Below are positions 53,242 through 61,506 of a DNA stretch of 64,000 nucleotides, piece by piece. The position numbers were made by a program, and so were the translations under genes. Position 1 is the stretch's first letter; each line of letters starts with the position of its first letter. The notes under the pieces are model-generated. The model was not told where the DNA came from. It ran no database searches and saw only the letters and a list, made by a program, of their open reading frames with translations. The DNA comes from Candidatus Obscuribacterales bacterium (GTDB lineage: Bacteria > Cyanobacteriota > Vampirovibrionia > Obscuribacterales > Obscuribacteraceae), in contig JARLHI010000060.1 of assembly GCA_031292355.1 (NCBI GenBank), forward strand, positions 310,001 to 374,000, read 5' to 3'.

Positions 53242-55449
53242 ATGCGCAGAAAACGAACTAAGGGAGCGACTCTATCATTGATAGTTTCGCTGTGCCTGGT
53301 AATCGCAATGATAGGCGTCGGGGTTTTCTTCCTTGTTAAGATTCTCGGCGGAGCGCGAGAGCTGCAACATGCCGTCGACTCCGGCAATCTCAATGTTGCC
53401 AAACAAGCATTGCGCAGTCCTACAATCAATATTTATGGCGGTAACGTCAACTTTGGCGGCAGTAATCTCGCCATCGCTCAATCGAATTTCTCTCAGAGTA
53501 TTGACACAACCAATGGTGCCATCGATTTGATTGTCTACAATCGATTGGTAGCGCAAGCGATGCTGGTAGCTATCAATGCGGCTGCAGACAATGCGGACCT
53601 CAGTTTGCCACCGAATGCTCTCGGTATTCAGCATGCCAAACAACTGATTTCTGTTTTGTCTGACCCATCAACTGGAATTGGTGTGGCTCTCGCCAACAAG
53701 CTGAAAACTGACGTCACTATGGACAATAGTTTCAGCGGTCTTGCGACATTAGCCGCCACCAGAATGTTGAATGCCGGAAGTAGCGCTATTGGAACTGTGT
53801 CGGCAGACAAAGACGTATCACGCATGTCGCGCGGGCAAGCTTCCAATGTCATTTTCCCAAGCAATGTTTTGCCGAGCGAATTTTCGTTCATTGACCCTGG
53901 TTTCAACAAAAACTACAGCACCTCGACAACGGCTGGTGGCAGTAATCAGTATTTAGCTGGTTACGCACCAATAAACATTCCTGGTGTAACTGACGCAAAG
54001 ACAGTTCTTGTGGGCGTGGCATTACATCCATTGCAAAATCCCCACCTTGTTGGTTCAAATGATTTCAACGTCAACAAAAGTGTGATCGCTGGTATTTCTC
54101 AGGCTGAGACAAATGCCGTTCCGCCGAATTCATTTAAATCTGGTGGTATGGCCGAAGAATTGAAGTCTGCAAAGATACTGCAGACAATATCCTGCGCTGT
54201 CGTAGGGACGGTTAATCCGAGTGGTCAATTTACAGCTTCGATACCAAGTGGTTATCTAGTCGTAGCCAACGGCAATAGTTCAGGCAATTTGACACCGCCA
54301 TCTTCAGCTTCTTCTGAGAGCCTGGCCGGTCCTATCGTAATGGACCAATATGCCTCTGGTTTAGTTGATAGCGCTTACGGTGGTGGCACTCAGGATATTT
54401 TCTCTGACGTGCTGATGGCTAATACTGTGTACGTAACTCCAAATGGTGCTATGTCCGAGCAGGTTGGCACAATTCAGGCAATCATCGATTGGAAAAATAC
54501 TCAAATCAAAGCTAATTTGCCGACGACACCGGTACCGGCCAATCTTGCCAACGCCATTGACGGACCCAATCCAAAGCAAAGTTCTGCAGATGGAATTGAC
54601 CCCGCGCAAGGTTACGTCGCCTGCACCAATCAAAACTCAGCTCCTGGAGATGCCAGTTCGAATTCAACCTGCGTCGCCAATCTTTCGACAATGTCCGATG
54701 TCTATTTGTCAAATACCCAGGGTGGTACGCAAGGTGGTAGTCTTGCTCACTTGACTGCAATTGAGTACGAAAAGGCTGAAATTATCAATCCTCGTCCAGG
54801 TGGCGGTCCAGCTAACAGCAAACTTGCTACATTTAATGGTGGTGGTATGAACGCCAATCAGCCCTTGCCAGGAAACGGAGTTTGCACCGGAATGATGGCG
54901 CAACCGCTGGCTAGTATTCCAAAAACGGCAGCAATTGACTTCGGCACAACGCCAACTATTGCTACTTTGATTGGACCGAACTCTACTTTCACGAATTATC
55001 CTAAGACCGCAGCCAATGCCACCACTATATATAATCAGTTTAAGCAGCGGCTGTATCAACTGAATCCAAACGCTTCGGATGCAGATATCACCTCTGTCAT
55101 GACAACAGCGATTCCAATGGGTTCGGTCAAATATATCTACTACGATTCCAAAAACAACCACTTTGTGACCAGCGATGTTGCTCAAGCTCCGAGCTGGATT
55201 AACACACAAAGCGTACAACCAGACGGCTCCACAGTCATAGCAGACACAGGCAGCATCAATTTGGATGGCACTTTCGTCAATATCAGTGGTGAAGGTAAAT
55301 TCCCACACCCATGGGATTGCGAAGGCGGTGCTTATGCTAGAAGCGAAGCTATCTGGACTCGCTCTTCTGGATACAATGGTACGCTCGGTGTTCTTAGATT
55401 TACTCAGTGCGCAACTGATGAAGGAACAGAATGGCGCTGCCCGTGCTAA
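53242..55449 (+). CDS. TadG/pilus-assembly-like secreted protein
   Basis: AAGGAG at 53227-53232 sits nine bases ahead of the ATG at 53242, so that start is chosen over an ATG at 53221. The 735-residue product opens RRKRTKGATLSLIVSL, a basic tail and one N-terminal membrane helix, followed by ELQHAVDSGNLNVAKQAL. This is the arrangement of TadE/TadG-like proteins. The remainder is a Ser/Thr/Asn/Gly-rich, probably periplasmic or surface domain without recognised motifs. No other tad pilus genes are adjacent. Three more exported-protein genes follow on the same strand. Confidence 0.75.
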   Translation: MRRKRTKGATLSLIVSLCLVIAMIGVGVFFLVKILGGARELQHAVDSGNLNVAKQALRSPTINIYGGNVNFGGSNLAIAQSNFSQSIDTTNGAIDLIVYNRLVAQAMLVAINAAADNADLSLPPNALGIQHAKQLISVLSDPSTGIGVALANKLKTDVTMDNSFSGLATLAATRMLNAGSSAIGTVSADKDVSRMSRGQASNVIFPSNVLPSEFSFIDPGFNKNYSTSTTAGGSNQYLAGYAPINIPGVTDAKTVLVGVALHPLQNPHLVGSNDFNVNKSVIAGISQAETNAVPPNSFKSGGMAEELKSAKILQTISCAVVGTVNPSGQFTASIPSGYLVVANGNSSGNLTPPSSASSESLAGPIVMDQYASGLVDSAYGGGTQDIFSDVLMANTVYVTPNGAMSEQVGTIQAIIDWKNTQIKANLPTTPVPANLANAIDGPNPKQSSADGIDPAQGYVACTNQNSAPGDASSNSTCVANLSTMSDVYLSNTQGGTQGGSLAHLTAIEYEKAEIINPRPGGGPANSKLATFNGGGMNANQPLPGNGVCTGMMAQPLASIPKTAAIDFGTTPTIATLIGPNSTFTNYPKTAANATTIYNQFKQRLYQLNPNASDADITSVMTTAIPMGSVKYIYYDSKNNHFVTSDVAQAPSWINTQSVQPDGSTVIADTGSINLDGTFVNISGEGKFPHPWDCEGGAYARSEAIWTRSSGYNGTLGVLRFTQCATDEGTEWRCPC

Positions 55450-55505
55450 TAATATGATTGAGTAGTGTCTGCACGGTGGCTGAGTTTGTGATCAACCAAG
55501 TAGTA

Positions 55506-56030
55506 ATGAGCCGTCTGGCAGTGCGATCATTGGTAATCGTTGCGACGCTGTTTGCAGTTTTGATGCTTACGTCCGCCGTTCGCGCGGCCGAAAATACAGC
55601 GCCTGGTGCTCGAAGCATTGCTGGCGTTCAATCAAAAGCTAAAAGCGGTATGCCACGGCCGGCAAGCGCTGATAAAGACTACGCGAACGAAAAATTGACG
55701 ACCTTCGTCGATTTGCCTGATGTCCCAAAATATTCTGGTGCTGGCGCTGTATTCATCGATGGACTGAAATATCCCAACGATAATTTCGGGCAGGATATAA
55801 CCATGACGTTCGGTGTGATGGAGCAGGCTCAGCAAGTAAACGATTGGTATAAGGCCGCTTTGCAGCAATATCAATGGACTATTTATCCAGTCAAACCGGA
55901 CCCGTCAGCACGTGATAGTTATTCTATTGATGCCGGTAAAGGCAAGTATAATATCAATTTGATCATCAAGGGTATGCTCAAGCAACCTTACAGAACACGC
56001 GTCGTGATTCGCTATAAATTCGGCAAGTAA
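55506..56030 (+). CDS. Secreted hypothetical protein, 174 aa
   Basis: The ATG at 55506 is chosen because it begins a good signal peptide (SRLAVRSLVIVATLFAVLM, cleavage after AVRA); a start at 55458 would place extra polar residues ahead. The mature ~145 residues contain DLPDVPKYSGAGAVF, a MEQAQQVNDWYKAALQQYQW helix, and a beta-rich end that could be a small periplasmic binding-like fold. Function unknown. It lies 56 bases after the TadG-like gene and 13 bases before the TPR gene, likely one operon. Confidence 0.72.
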   Translation: MSRLAVRSLVIVATLFAVLMLTSAVRAAENTAPGARSIAGVQSKAKSGMPRPASADKDYANEKLTTFVDLPDVPKYSGAGAVFIDGLKYPNDNFGQDITMTFGVMEQAQQVNDWYKAALQQYQWTIYPVKPDPSARDSYSIDAGKGKYNINLIIKGMLKQPYRTRVVIRYKFGK

Positions 56031-56043
56031 AAGAAAACGAACA

Positions 56044-57306
56044 GTGAAAAACGTTATTGATAAGAAGCGGTGGTTGTGCGCGACTGCTCTTGTTCTTAGC
56101 TTTGGGCTAGTACCATTTTCTCAAGGCGGGTTGTCGGGCGCTTTTGCTTTATCCAAGACGCAGTCGGATCAGTTGCAAATCATTGAAAGTGCGATAGAAA
56201 AAGAAGAGACGCTCAGTCCGGAATTACTTTCTAGTCTGGAAAGCATTTTGGAAAGTGAGCCTGAAAATTATCGTGCGCATTTATTGCTCGGTGAATATTA
56301 TGAGCACTTGAGCTTGAAAGACCAAGCCGTTGCACAATATAAGCTGGCAGCAGCTAATGCGCCAAATGATGCTCAGGCAATGATCAATCTGATTAAATTA
56401 GAGGTGCGCGCTGGACAATTGCAAGCAGCAGGCGCTCTCGTAAAAGAAGCAAAAAAACGTTTTCCTAAAGACGCTCAGGTCGATTTTTGGGAAGGAAATT
56501 TTTCCTTTGAAAGTGCTCCGAACAAAGCTGAAAGCGCCTATCTTCGGGCTATTCACGAGAACGAGCAGATAGTTGGTTTGCCCACCGCGCTCGCTGAAAT
56601 TCGCTTGAAGCAGCGTCGATATATGGAAGCATATCTTCTTGCAAGCGTGGATATCTCTCACGATCGAAAATTCTGGACCGCTTACAAAATCAAAGGCTTC
56701 GCTGCCTTTGGCATGGGTAAGTTTAGAGAATCCGTCAGCTTACTTTCTGTGGCCTTTGATCATTTAAATGGTCGGGCGAAGTCTGCCAAGGGACTTGCCA
56801 TGGCAGCGTTGCGCTCGGGGCAATACAATATCGGCTTAGAACCAGCACTAGTGTATTTGGGACTGACAAGCAGTCTCACTGAAACTTCTTTCGAACAAAA
56901 GTATCTGGTAATAGATTTGTGGCGCCATGTTCCTTTGTATGAGGCACGTGGAATTCTTGCTCGCACCGAAGCGCTCTACGGCCTGCCGACTAATGCTTCC
57001 TATCATTTTGCTATGGGAGATATTTTCGACAAACTCGGCTTGGAATCAGATGCGGTGCAAGAATATCAGCGTGGCCTTGCGATCAAGCCGGATTTTGCTA
57101 GAGGTCTATACAGACTGGCGCGCGACCTCGAACTTTACTATCATCGTTATAGCGACGCTCTCGAAGATTATCGGTTAGCCTCACAACTGTCGCCATCTGA
57201 CGAGGAAATTTCTCAAAGTCTCAATCGTCTTGAATCGCGATTGCGTGAGAGGGATGGGGATCTGGCCTGGCGTTTTAAAGATATGCTACGCAAAGCGCCG
57301 AATTGA
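56044..57306 (+). CDS. Exported TPR protein, 420 aa
   Basis: The start is GTG. An N-terminal signal (after KKRWLCA, with a hydrophobic core and cleavage near AFA) is followed by TPR-like helical repeats. The clearest are ENYRAHLLLGEYYEHLSLKD, ASYHFAMGDIFDKLGLES and PDFARGLYRLARDLELYYHR. It is probably a periplasmic or outer-membrane-associated scaffold. It is 13 bases after the preceding secreted-protein gene and 18 bases before the lipoprotein gene, so the three likely act together at the envelope. Confidence 0.8.
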   Translation: MKNVIDKKRWLCATALVLSFGLVPFSQGGLSGAFALSKTQSDQLQIIESAIEKEETLSPELLSSLESILESEPENYRAHLLLGEYYEHLSLKDQAVAQYKLAAANAPNDAQAMINLIKLEVRAGQLQAAGALVKEAKKRFPKDAQVDFWEGNFSFESAPNKAESAYLRAIHENEQIVGLPTALAEIRLKQRRYMEAYLLASVDISHDRKFWTAYKIKGFAAFGMGKFRESVSLLSVAFDHLNGRAKSAKGLAMAALRSGQYNIGLEPALVYLGLTSSLTETSFEQKYLVIDLWRHVPLYEARGILARTEALYGLPTNASYHFAMGDIFDKLGLESDAVQEYQRGLAIKPDFARGLYRLARDLELYYHRYSDALEDYRLASQLSPSDEEISQSLNRLESRLRERDGDLAWRFKDMLRKAPN

Positions 57307-57324
57307 TTTAGCGAGGATATAGTA

Positions 57325-57924
57325 GTGGTTATGCGGCATTTGGTATTGAGGTATATGACACTACTTTTGGTGCTTGCTTTGGGACTGTCTTTGACTGCTT
57401 GTAATGAAGAAAAACATTCGCGCGTTGAGCCGACCGTGTCAACGGTAAATCCTCAATATGATCCAAAAACTGGAGTGAAATTAGACACTCGAACTTTACC
57501 ACCGACATCTGCTCACAAAGCAATTTATAAGCCAGAAACTGAGGCTGTAGTTGTTGTAGGTGAAGTTGTGGATGCCTGGTGCTATGCATCTCAGACCATG
57601 GGTGCCGGACACGGACCCGTTCACCAAGCCTGCGCGGTAGCTTGCGTTGGCGGGGGCGTGACTCCAGGAATTTTGGACGACACAGGTATGCTTTGGCTTT
57701 GCGTCAAACACAAAGCTTTTACAGGCTGCAAAGAAATCCTTTTTCCTTTTGTGGCAAGACGAGTCAAAGTGACTGGTTGGGCTGCACATAAGGGTGGTTG
57801 CAATGTTTTGAAAGTGGAAAAGGTAGAGCTTGTAGCGCCTACATCAGGGGCTGCTTCTAGCCCTGCTCCTGGTACAGGTTCTGGTGCAACAGAGCAACCA
57901 AGCAGCCTCAAGAAAAATAAGTAA
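57325..57924 (+). CDS. Cys-rich lipoprotein, 199 aa
   Basis: The GTG at 57325 has GAGGA seven bases ahead. A lipoprotein signal with lipobox LTAC (Cys26) is followed by a linker and a conserved-looking module at residues about 75-170: VVGEVVDAWCYASQTMG, then GHGPVHQACAVACVGGG, LWLCVKH, FTGCKEI and GGCNVLKV. The arrangement of Cys and His residues suggests metal or haem binding or disulfides. I do not recognise the family. The C-terminal tail is Ser/Gly/Pro-rich. A hairpin terminator lies just downstream. Confidence 0.75.
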   Translation: MVMRHLVLRYMTLLLVLALGLSLTACNEEKHSRVEPTVSTVNPQYDPKTGVKLDTRTLPPTSAHKAIYKPETEAVVVVGEVVDAWCYASQTMGAGHGPVHQACAVACVGGGVTPGILDDTGMLWLCVKHKAFTGCKEILFPFVARRVKVTGWAAHKGGCNVLKVEKVELVAPTSGAASSPAPGTGSGATEQPSSLKKNK

Positions 57925-57943
57925 ACTGCACAAGACAAAAGAG

Positions 57944-57976
57944 AGCGAAGAACCATAGTGGTGCTTCGCTTTCTTT
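57944..57976. terminator. Probable bidirectional terminator
   Basis: AGCGAAG (57944-57950) pairs with CTTCGCT (57964-57970), with an inner ACCA/TGGT extension, then TTCTTT. It separates the convergent lipoprotein and small membrane protein genes and could serve both strands. Confidence 0.72.
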
Positions 57977-57992
57977 AAAAGACAGACAAGGA

Positions 57993-58142
57993 CTAGATGC
58001 TAGCTCTGCGTCCGCTAATTAAGTCGAACACGAATACAACAAGAGCCAACACGAGCAAGGTGTGGATGAAACCACCGCCGATGTGCATAAACAAACCAAC
58101 GAGCCAAAAAGCGAGTAATAGGGAAACGATTGTATAAATCAT
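57993..58142 (-). CDS. Lmo0937-like small membrane protein, 49 aa
   Basis: The ATG at 58142 has AAAGGA nine bases ahead. The 49-residue product (MIYTIVSLLLAFWLVGLFMH at the start) has two hydrophobic stretches around a HIGGGFIHTLL segment and ends in a short basic tail. It matches the pattern of Lmo0937-type small membrane proteins, whose role is unknown but which are often linked to envelope stress. It stands alone with its own terminator. Confidence 0.8.
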   Translation of the reverse strand: MIYTIVSLLLAFWLVGLFMHIGGGFIHTLLVLALVVFVFDLISGRRASI

Positions 58143-58314
58143 GGTGTTAATTCCTTTTGTAGAGTTCGTGAGGTAAATTCTGCGACTTCTCTTGAGCCTC
58201 ATCTGAATGCCTTGACGCAGCACAAAGAGTGATAGGTTCCAAAAATCACTCGTGATCTTTTGCCCCCTCAGTTGGGTGGACAAGCTCTACTGTAATTTCG
58301 CGGGCGACCGCCCG

Positions 58315-58941
58315 CTAAACTTTCTCGTTCCATGCGCTTACTGACGCCTTGTCGTGGTCGAAATTGATTATACACATGCGCCCTGTAGCGACCTTAAAGG
58401 ATTTTTCAGCGACGCGCCTCTCGAATTCGAAGCCAACCAACTTTAGAAAATAGCGCAATCTACCGTTGCTTGATACTGCCACAACGGTGCTATCAGTCGG
58501 ATACTTTGCAAGAAGCTCTTCAACAAAGGAGCGTACTTGCTCTTCTATAAATCTTGGGCTTCCAGCCCATCCGCAATGTTCTGGCCAAACGCTTCGCTCT
58601 ATCCAATCCGAAAGGCAATCTTTGCCAAACATCTCTTCAATTTCCGCATCAGACCGTCCGCTCCATTGACCGTAATCCAGTTCAGTCAAACGTTCGTCTA
58701 CGAGAAGCGGAACGACTTCTTTCGATTTCTCGGCGATAATTTCAGCAAATCGTTTGGTGCGCAGCAATGGTGCACAATATATTGCAGCTATCTTTCCCTC
58801 ATTTTTATTTAGCGCAGCGCCAAAGCGTTCTGCTTGCGCTAAGCCCTCAGCAACAAGTGGCAAGTCATTGGTTGAACCGACCCAGGTGACTTTGTCCTGC
58901 GGGCCAAACGTATTGCCGTGACGAGCCAAAATGAGCTTCAT
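58315..58941 (-). CDS. Histidine phosphatase-superfamily (phosphoglycerate-mutase-like) protein
   Basis: The 208-residue protein has LARHGNTFG (catalytic His), APLLRTKRFAEII (second Arg), ELDYGQWSGRSDAEIEEMFG and a late VVAVSSNGRLRY where the usual VxHG is changed. AGAGGA precedes the ATG. It resembles the cobalamin/PhoE-type phosphatases. The gene follows kdsB by 45 bases on the same strand and may be co-transcribed. The GRLRY substitution at the second His site may weaken or alter activity. Confidence 0.85.
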   Translation of the reverse strand: MKLILARHGNTFGPQDKVTWVGSTNDLPLVAEGLAQAERFGAALNKNEGKIAAIYCAPLLRTKRFAEIIAEKSKEVVPLLVDERLTELDYGQWSGRSDAEIEEMFGKDCLSDWIERSVWPEHCGWAGSPRFIEEQVRSFVEELLAKYPTDSTVVAVSSNGRLRYFLKLVGFEFERRVAEKSFKVATGRMCIINFDHDKASVSAWNEKV

Positions 58942-58986
58942 CGATTTTTTTTCCTCTATCTCGATACATTGAAGTGGTGTTTCAAG

Positions 58987-59784
58987 CTAAGAGTTGGCTA
59001 ACGCTTGCACCAACTCACCTTCTCGAGCAATGATTGCCTCGACTTTGGAAATGTCGTCTGGACTATCAACAGACCAGTGAGTGCGACCTCGGTAGTCGAC
59101 AAGCACAACGCGTACGTTTATGCCATTTTCAAGCGCTCGCAACTGTTCCAAGCCTTCGACCTTCTCCAGCGGACCTGGCTCCAGCGTCAAATAATTGGCA
59201 AGCGTTTCATAGCGATATCCATAGAGGCCAATATGACGGTAGAGTGGTAATTCAGCCAGATTGTTTGGTCGGACAAAGGGAATTGGCGACTTCGAGAAAT
59301 ACAAAGCGTTCATATTGCGATCGAAAACTACCAGCGTTCCGCCTACAATACCGCGCGCTTTTTGCTCTTTGATAGTTTCGAATTGTTCGAGGCTCAATCG
59401 CGTGGCCGGAGTGGCAAATTGCACAGACTCGTCGGCTTTCATCACTTTCAGCATCTCAGAAAGAACCCAGGGTGGTGTCAATACAGCATCACCTTGCAGG
59501 TTCAGCACAATCTCTGGTTTGTTAGCATACTGACTCAATGCATCAAATACTCTCTCTGTACCGTTTTCGCAATCGGCACTGCTGCGACTCACTTTTGCAC
59601 CAAATGACTTTGCGGCGGCTTCAATACGGTCATCATCAGTGGCGATTAGAACTTCGTCTGCACCTGCATTCTGGGCGATAAGCCAGGTTCGCTCCAGCAT
59701 GCCCCTATTGTTGATTAAGGCAAGTGGTTTACCGACAAAACGTGATGAACCATATCGTGCAGGGATTACAATAATTGAACGCAT
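58987..59784 (-). CDS. kdsB: 3-deoxy-manno-octulosonate cytidylyltransferase
   Basis: KdsB makes CMP-Kdo from CTP and Kdo for the lipopolysaccharide inner core. The 265-residue protein has IVIPARYGSSRFVGKPLA at the start (nucleotide binding), EVLIATDDDRI near residue 45, NGTERVFDALSQY near residue 75, LNLQGDAVLTPP near residue 95 and YRHIGLYGYRYE near residue 185. A perfect AGGAGG precedes the ATG. The upstream gene is an exported TPR protein whose stop is 8 bases away, so translation may be coupled. Confidence 0.92.
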   Translation of the reverse strand: MRSIIVIPARYGSSRFVGKPLALINNRGMLERTWLIAQNAGADEVLIATDDDRIEAAAKSFGAKVSRSSADCENGTERVFDALSQYANKPEIVLNLQGDAVLTPPWVLSEMLKVMKADESVQFATPATRLSLEQFETIKEQKARGIVGGTLVVFDRNMNALYFSKSPIPFVRPNNLAELPLYRHIGLYGYRYETLANYLTLEPGPLEKVEGLEQLRALENGINVRVVLVDYRGRTHWSVDSPDDISKVEAIIAREGELVQALANS

Positions 59785-59792
59785 CTGGCCTC

Positions 59793-60995
59793 CTAGATAC
59801 CATAAGTCTTTGCTAGTGCTTGAATCCGATCGGTGATGCCACCAGTACCAACCTTTGAGTTGGTGTCTTGTTCAAGCTTTTCTACACGCTGCATGATTGG
59901 TAAATCTTTTTTGCTGCTGCCATAAACCTTAACTTCAATTTCGCCAAGAGTCGCTTCCAGGCTTGTTAGACTGACAGGAGCGGTGGCAAAAGTTGGCGAA
60001 GCGGATGCTCGGGTAGACGTAGGTGGAGCAATAGGCGCTGGTGCCGGTGCGAAATCGTTGTTACTGGTACCGGAAACGGCTTCTGCGTTTCTGTTGCCGA
60101 CACTTTGCAAAGGGTTCGCAGTAAAGGGGGAAGGTGAATTGGCACCATTGGTCGTCATTGCGTTGTTATAGATGCTTGTGTTCGGTTTAGTCGCTGCCGG
60201 ATTGCTATTGACGCTATTGGCGGTGGCAGACCCGGGAGGCACTGAAGACTCACTAGTTACTGTCGTCGCGCTGCTATTGCCAGATGGGGAAGAAATAATG
60301 GAGGCGCCACTTGTAGACATCGCTGCTGCATCAGTGTTCGATAGAGTAGTGGAATTTGGATTAGAAGATGGTTGCGACAAAATTACCACACCGCGATTGT
60401 CTTCTTGCGCTGATTGCGCTCCAGCCGCTTTTGCTGTGCCTTGATTGTTGGCGTCAGAGGCATTCATTTTCACGGCTCCAGAGGCAGTGTCCATCTCGGT
60501 TGAGTCAGCAGCACCTTCGCCGGTGCTAGCATGAGCACCAGGGGTTGCTGGTTTTGTTGCTGGTGGCGGCATTTTTGCTAGAGTCGTTTTCAAAACTAGG
60601 AGATTGTTTTTAGCATTTCTATCGTTGGGACTGAGTTTCAGAGACTCATTCCACTCATTACGTGCTTCGTCGTATTTTCTTTGGTGGAAATACAGAATTC
60701 CCCAGTTGTTGTGCACAAGCACTATATTTGCTTTAGCGACGGCGTTAGTTGGCTCGCTCTCCAGCGCTTGCTCGTACTCAGTCAGTGCGGCTTGAAATTG
60801 CTGATGCGTGAGCAAATAGTTGCCCTTGTTTATGTGGTTGCGTGCGTTTGCCACATCCTCGACGGTTGGTCCTTGGGCGGTAGCGATTTGAGCATCGAAG
60901 GCGCTTAAGGTCAGCAATAGAATTGCCGAGACTGTCGACTGTGCCAAGACAGAAACTCGATTAGGTTGGACATTATTTTCGAAGTGGTATTTCAT
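59793..60995 (-). CDS. TPR protein with Ser/Thr/Ala-rich low-complexity region
   Basis: The 400-residue product has an N-terminal hydrophobic signal or anchor (about residues 17-32), then at least two TPR units (KGNYLLTHQQFQAALTEYEQ and LVHNNWGILYFHQRKYDEAR, residues about 55-135). A long region of Ser, Thr, Ala, Asn and Pro follows (residues about 145-335), probably disordered and exported. It ends with a short conserved-looking helical part (LEATLGEIEVKVYGS, LPIMQRVEKLEQD). It is upstream of kdsB and may be an envelope scaffold. Confidence 0.75.
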   Translation of the reverse strand: MKYHFENNVQPNRVSVLAQSTVSAILLLTLSAFDAQIATAQGPTVEDVANARNHINKGNYLLTHQQFQAALTEYEQALESEPTNAVAKANIVLVHNNWGILYFHQRKYDEARNEWNESLKLSPNDRNAKNNLLVLKTTLAKMPPPATKPATPGAHASTGEGAADSTEMDTASGAVKMNASDANNQGTAKAAGAQSAQEDNRGVVILSQPSSNPNSTTLSNTDAAAMSTSGASIISSPSGNSSATTVTSESSVPPGSATANSVNSNPAATKPNTSIYNNAMTTNGANSPSPFTANPLQSVGNRNAEAVSGTSNNDFAPAPAPIAPPTSTRASASPTFATAPVSLTSLEATLGEIEVKVYGSSKKDLPIMQRVEKLEQDTNSKVGTGGITDRIQALAKTYGI

Positions 60996-61188
60996 TTTCG
61001 CTCAAAAATTTAATTTGGATGATTTGTGCCGCAACTTACGCTCGGATGGGGCAGTCCATCTAGAAAAATGCGCTTGACAATTAAAGCATGTGAGACGGCA
61101 AATCGAACGGGAAATCTAAAAGGAATCAAATTATTTTCGCCATCTCCGACTCAGCAACTATACTCCTCTCAAGGGTAGAGGTTTGGAC

Positions 61189-61497
61189 ATGTTGATAACA
61201 AGTAAACGACTTTTTGCAACAAGCATTATTTTGGCTAGCGCCGCAGCGTTTTGCAGTCAAGTTGCTGGATTTGCATCAGATAGCCAAGTTGCAGTTGTGG
61301 CAAGCATGAGAGCTCCTGTTCAGCACCCCAACACAGATAATCAAGTTGACTTCGCCGATTCGTCCCGTCAGGCTCAGGACGTCAAAATGCGACGCAACAA
61401 CAACCCACCAAGTTCCCAAGACAAAATCGTTCGCGGAGCGAAAGAAGCGTCCGATAAGAAAATGATTCTTGGCGGTCCGTTCGGAACCTGGATGTAA
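61189..61497 (+). CDS. Small secreted hypothetical protein, 102 aa
   Basis: The ATG at 61189 has AGAGG seven bases ahead; a TTG at 61183 is less likely. A signal peptide (hydrophobic core TSIILASAAAFC) is followed by a polar, low-complexity mature part with many Asp, Asn, Arg and Lys residues. No domain is recognised. The gap before it (60996-61188) holds a TTGACA-like -35 at 61074-61079 without a clear -10, and a TATACT at 61159-61164. Confidence 0.65.
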   Translation: MLITSKRLFATSIILASAAAFCSQVAGFASDSQVAVVASMRAPVQHPNTDNQVDFADSSRQAQDVKMRRNNNPPSSQDKIVRGAKEASDKKMILGGPFGTWM

Positions 61498-61506
61498 TAG
61501 CTGCCG

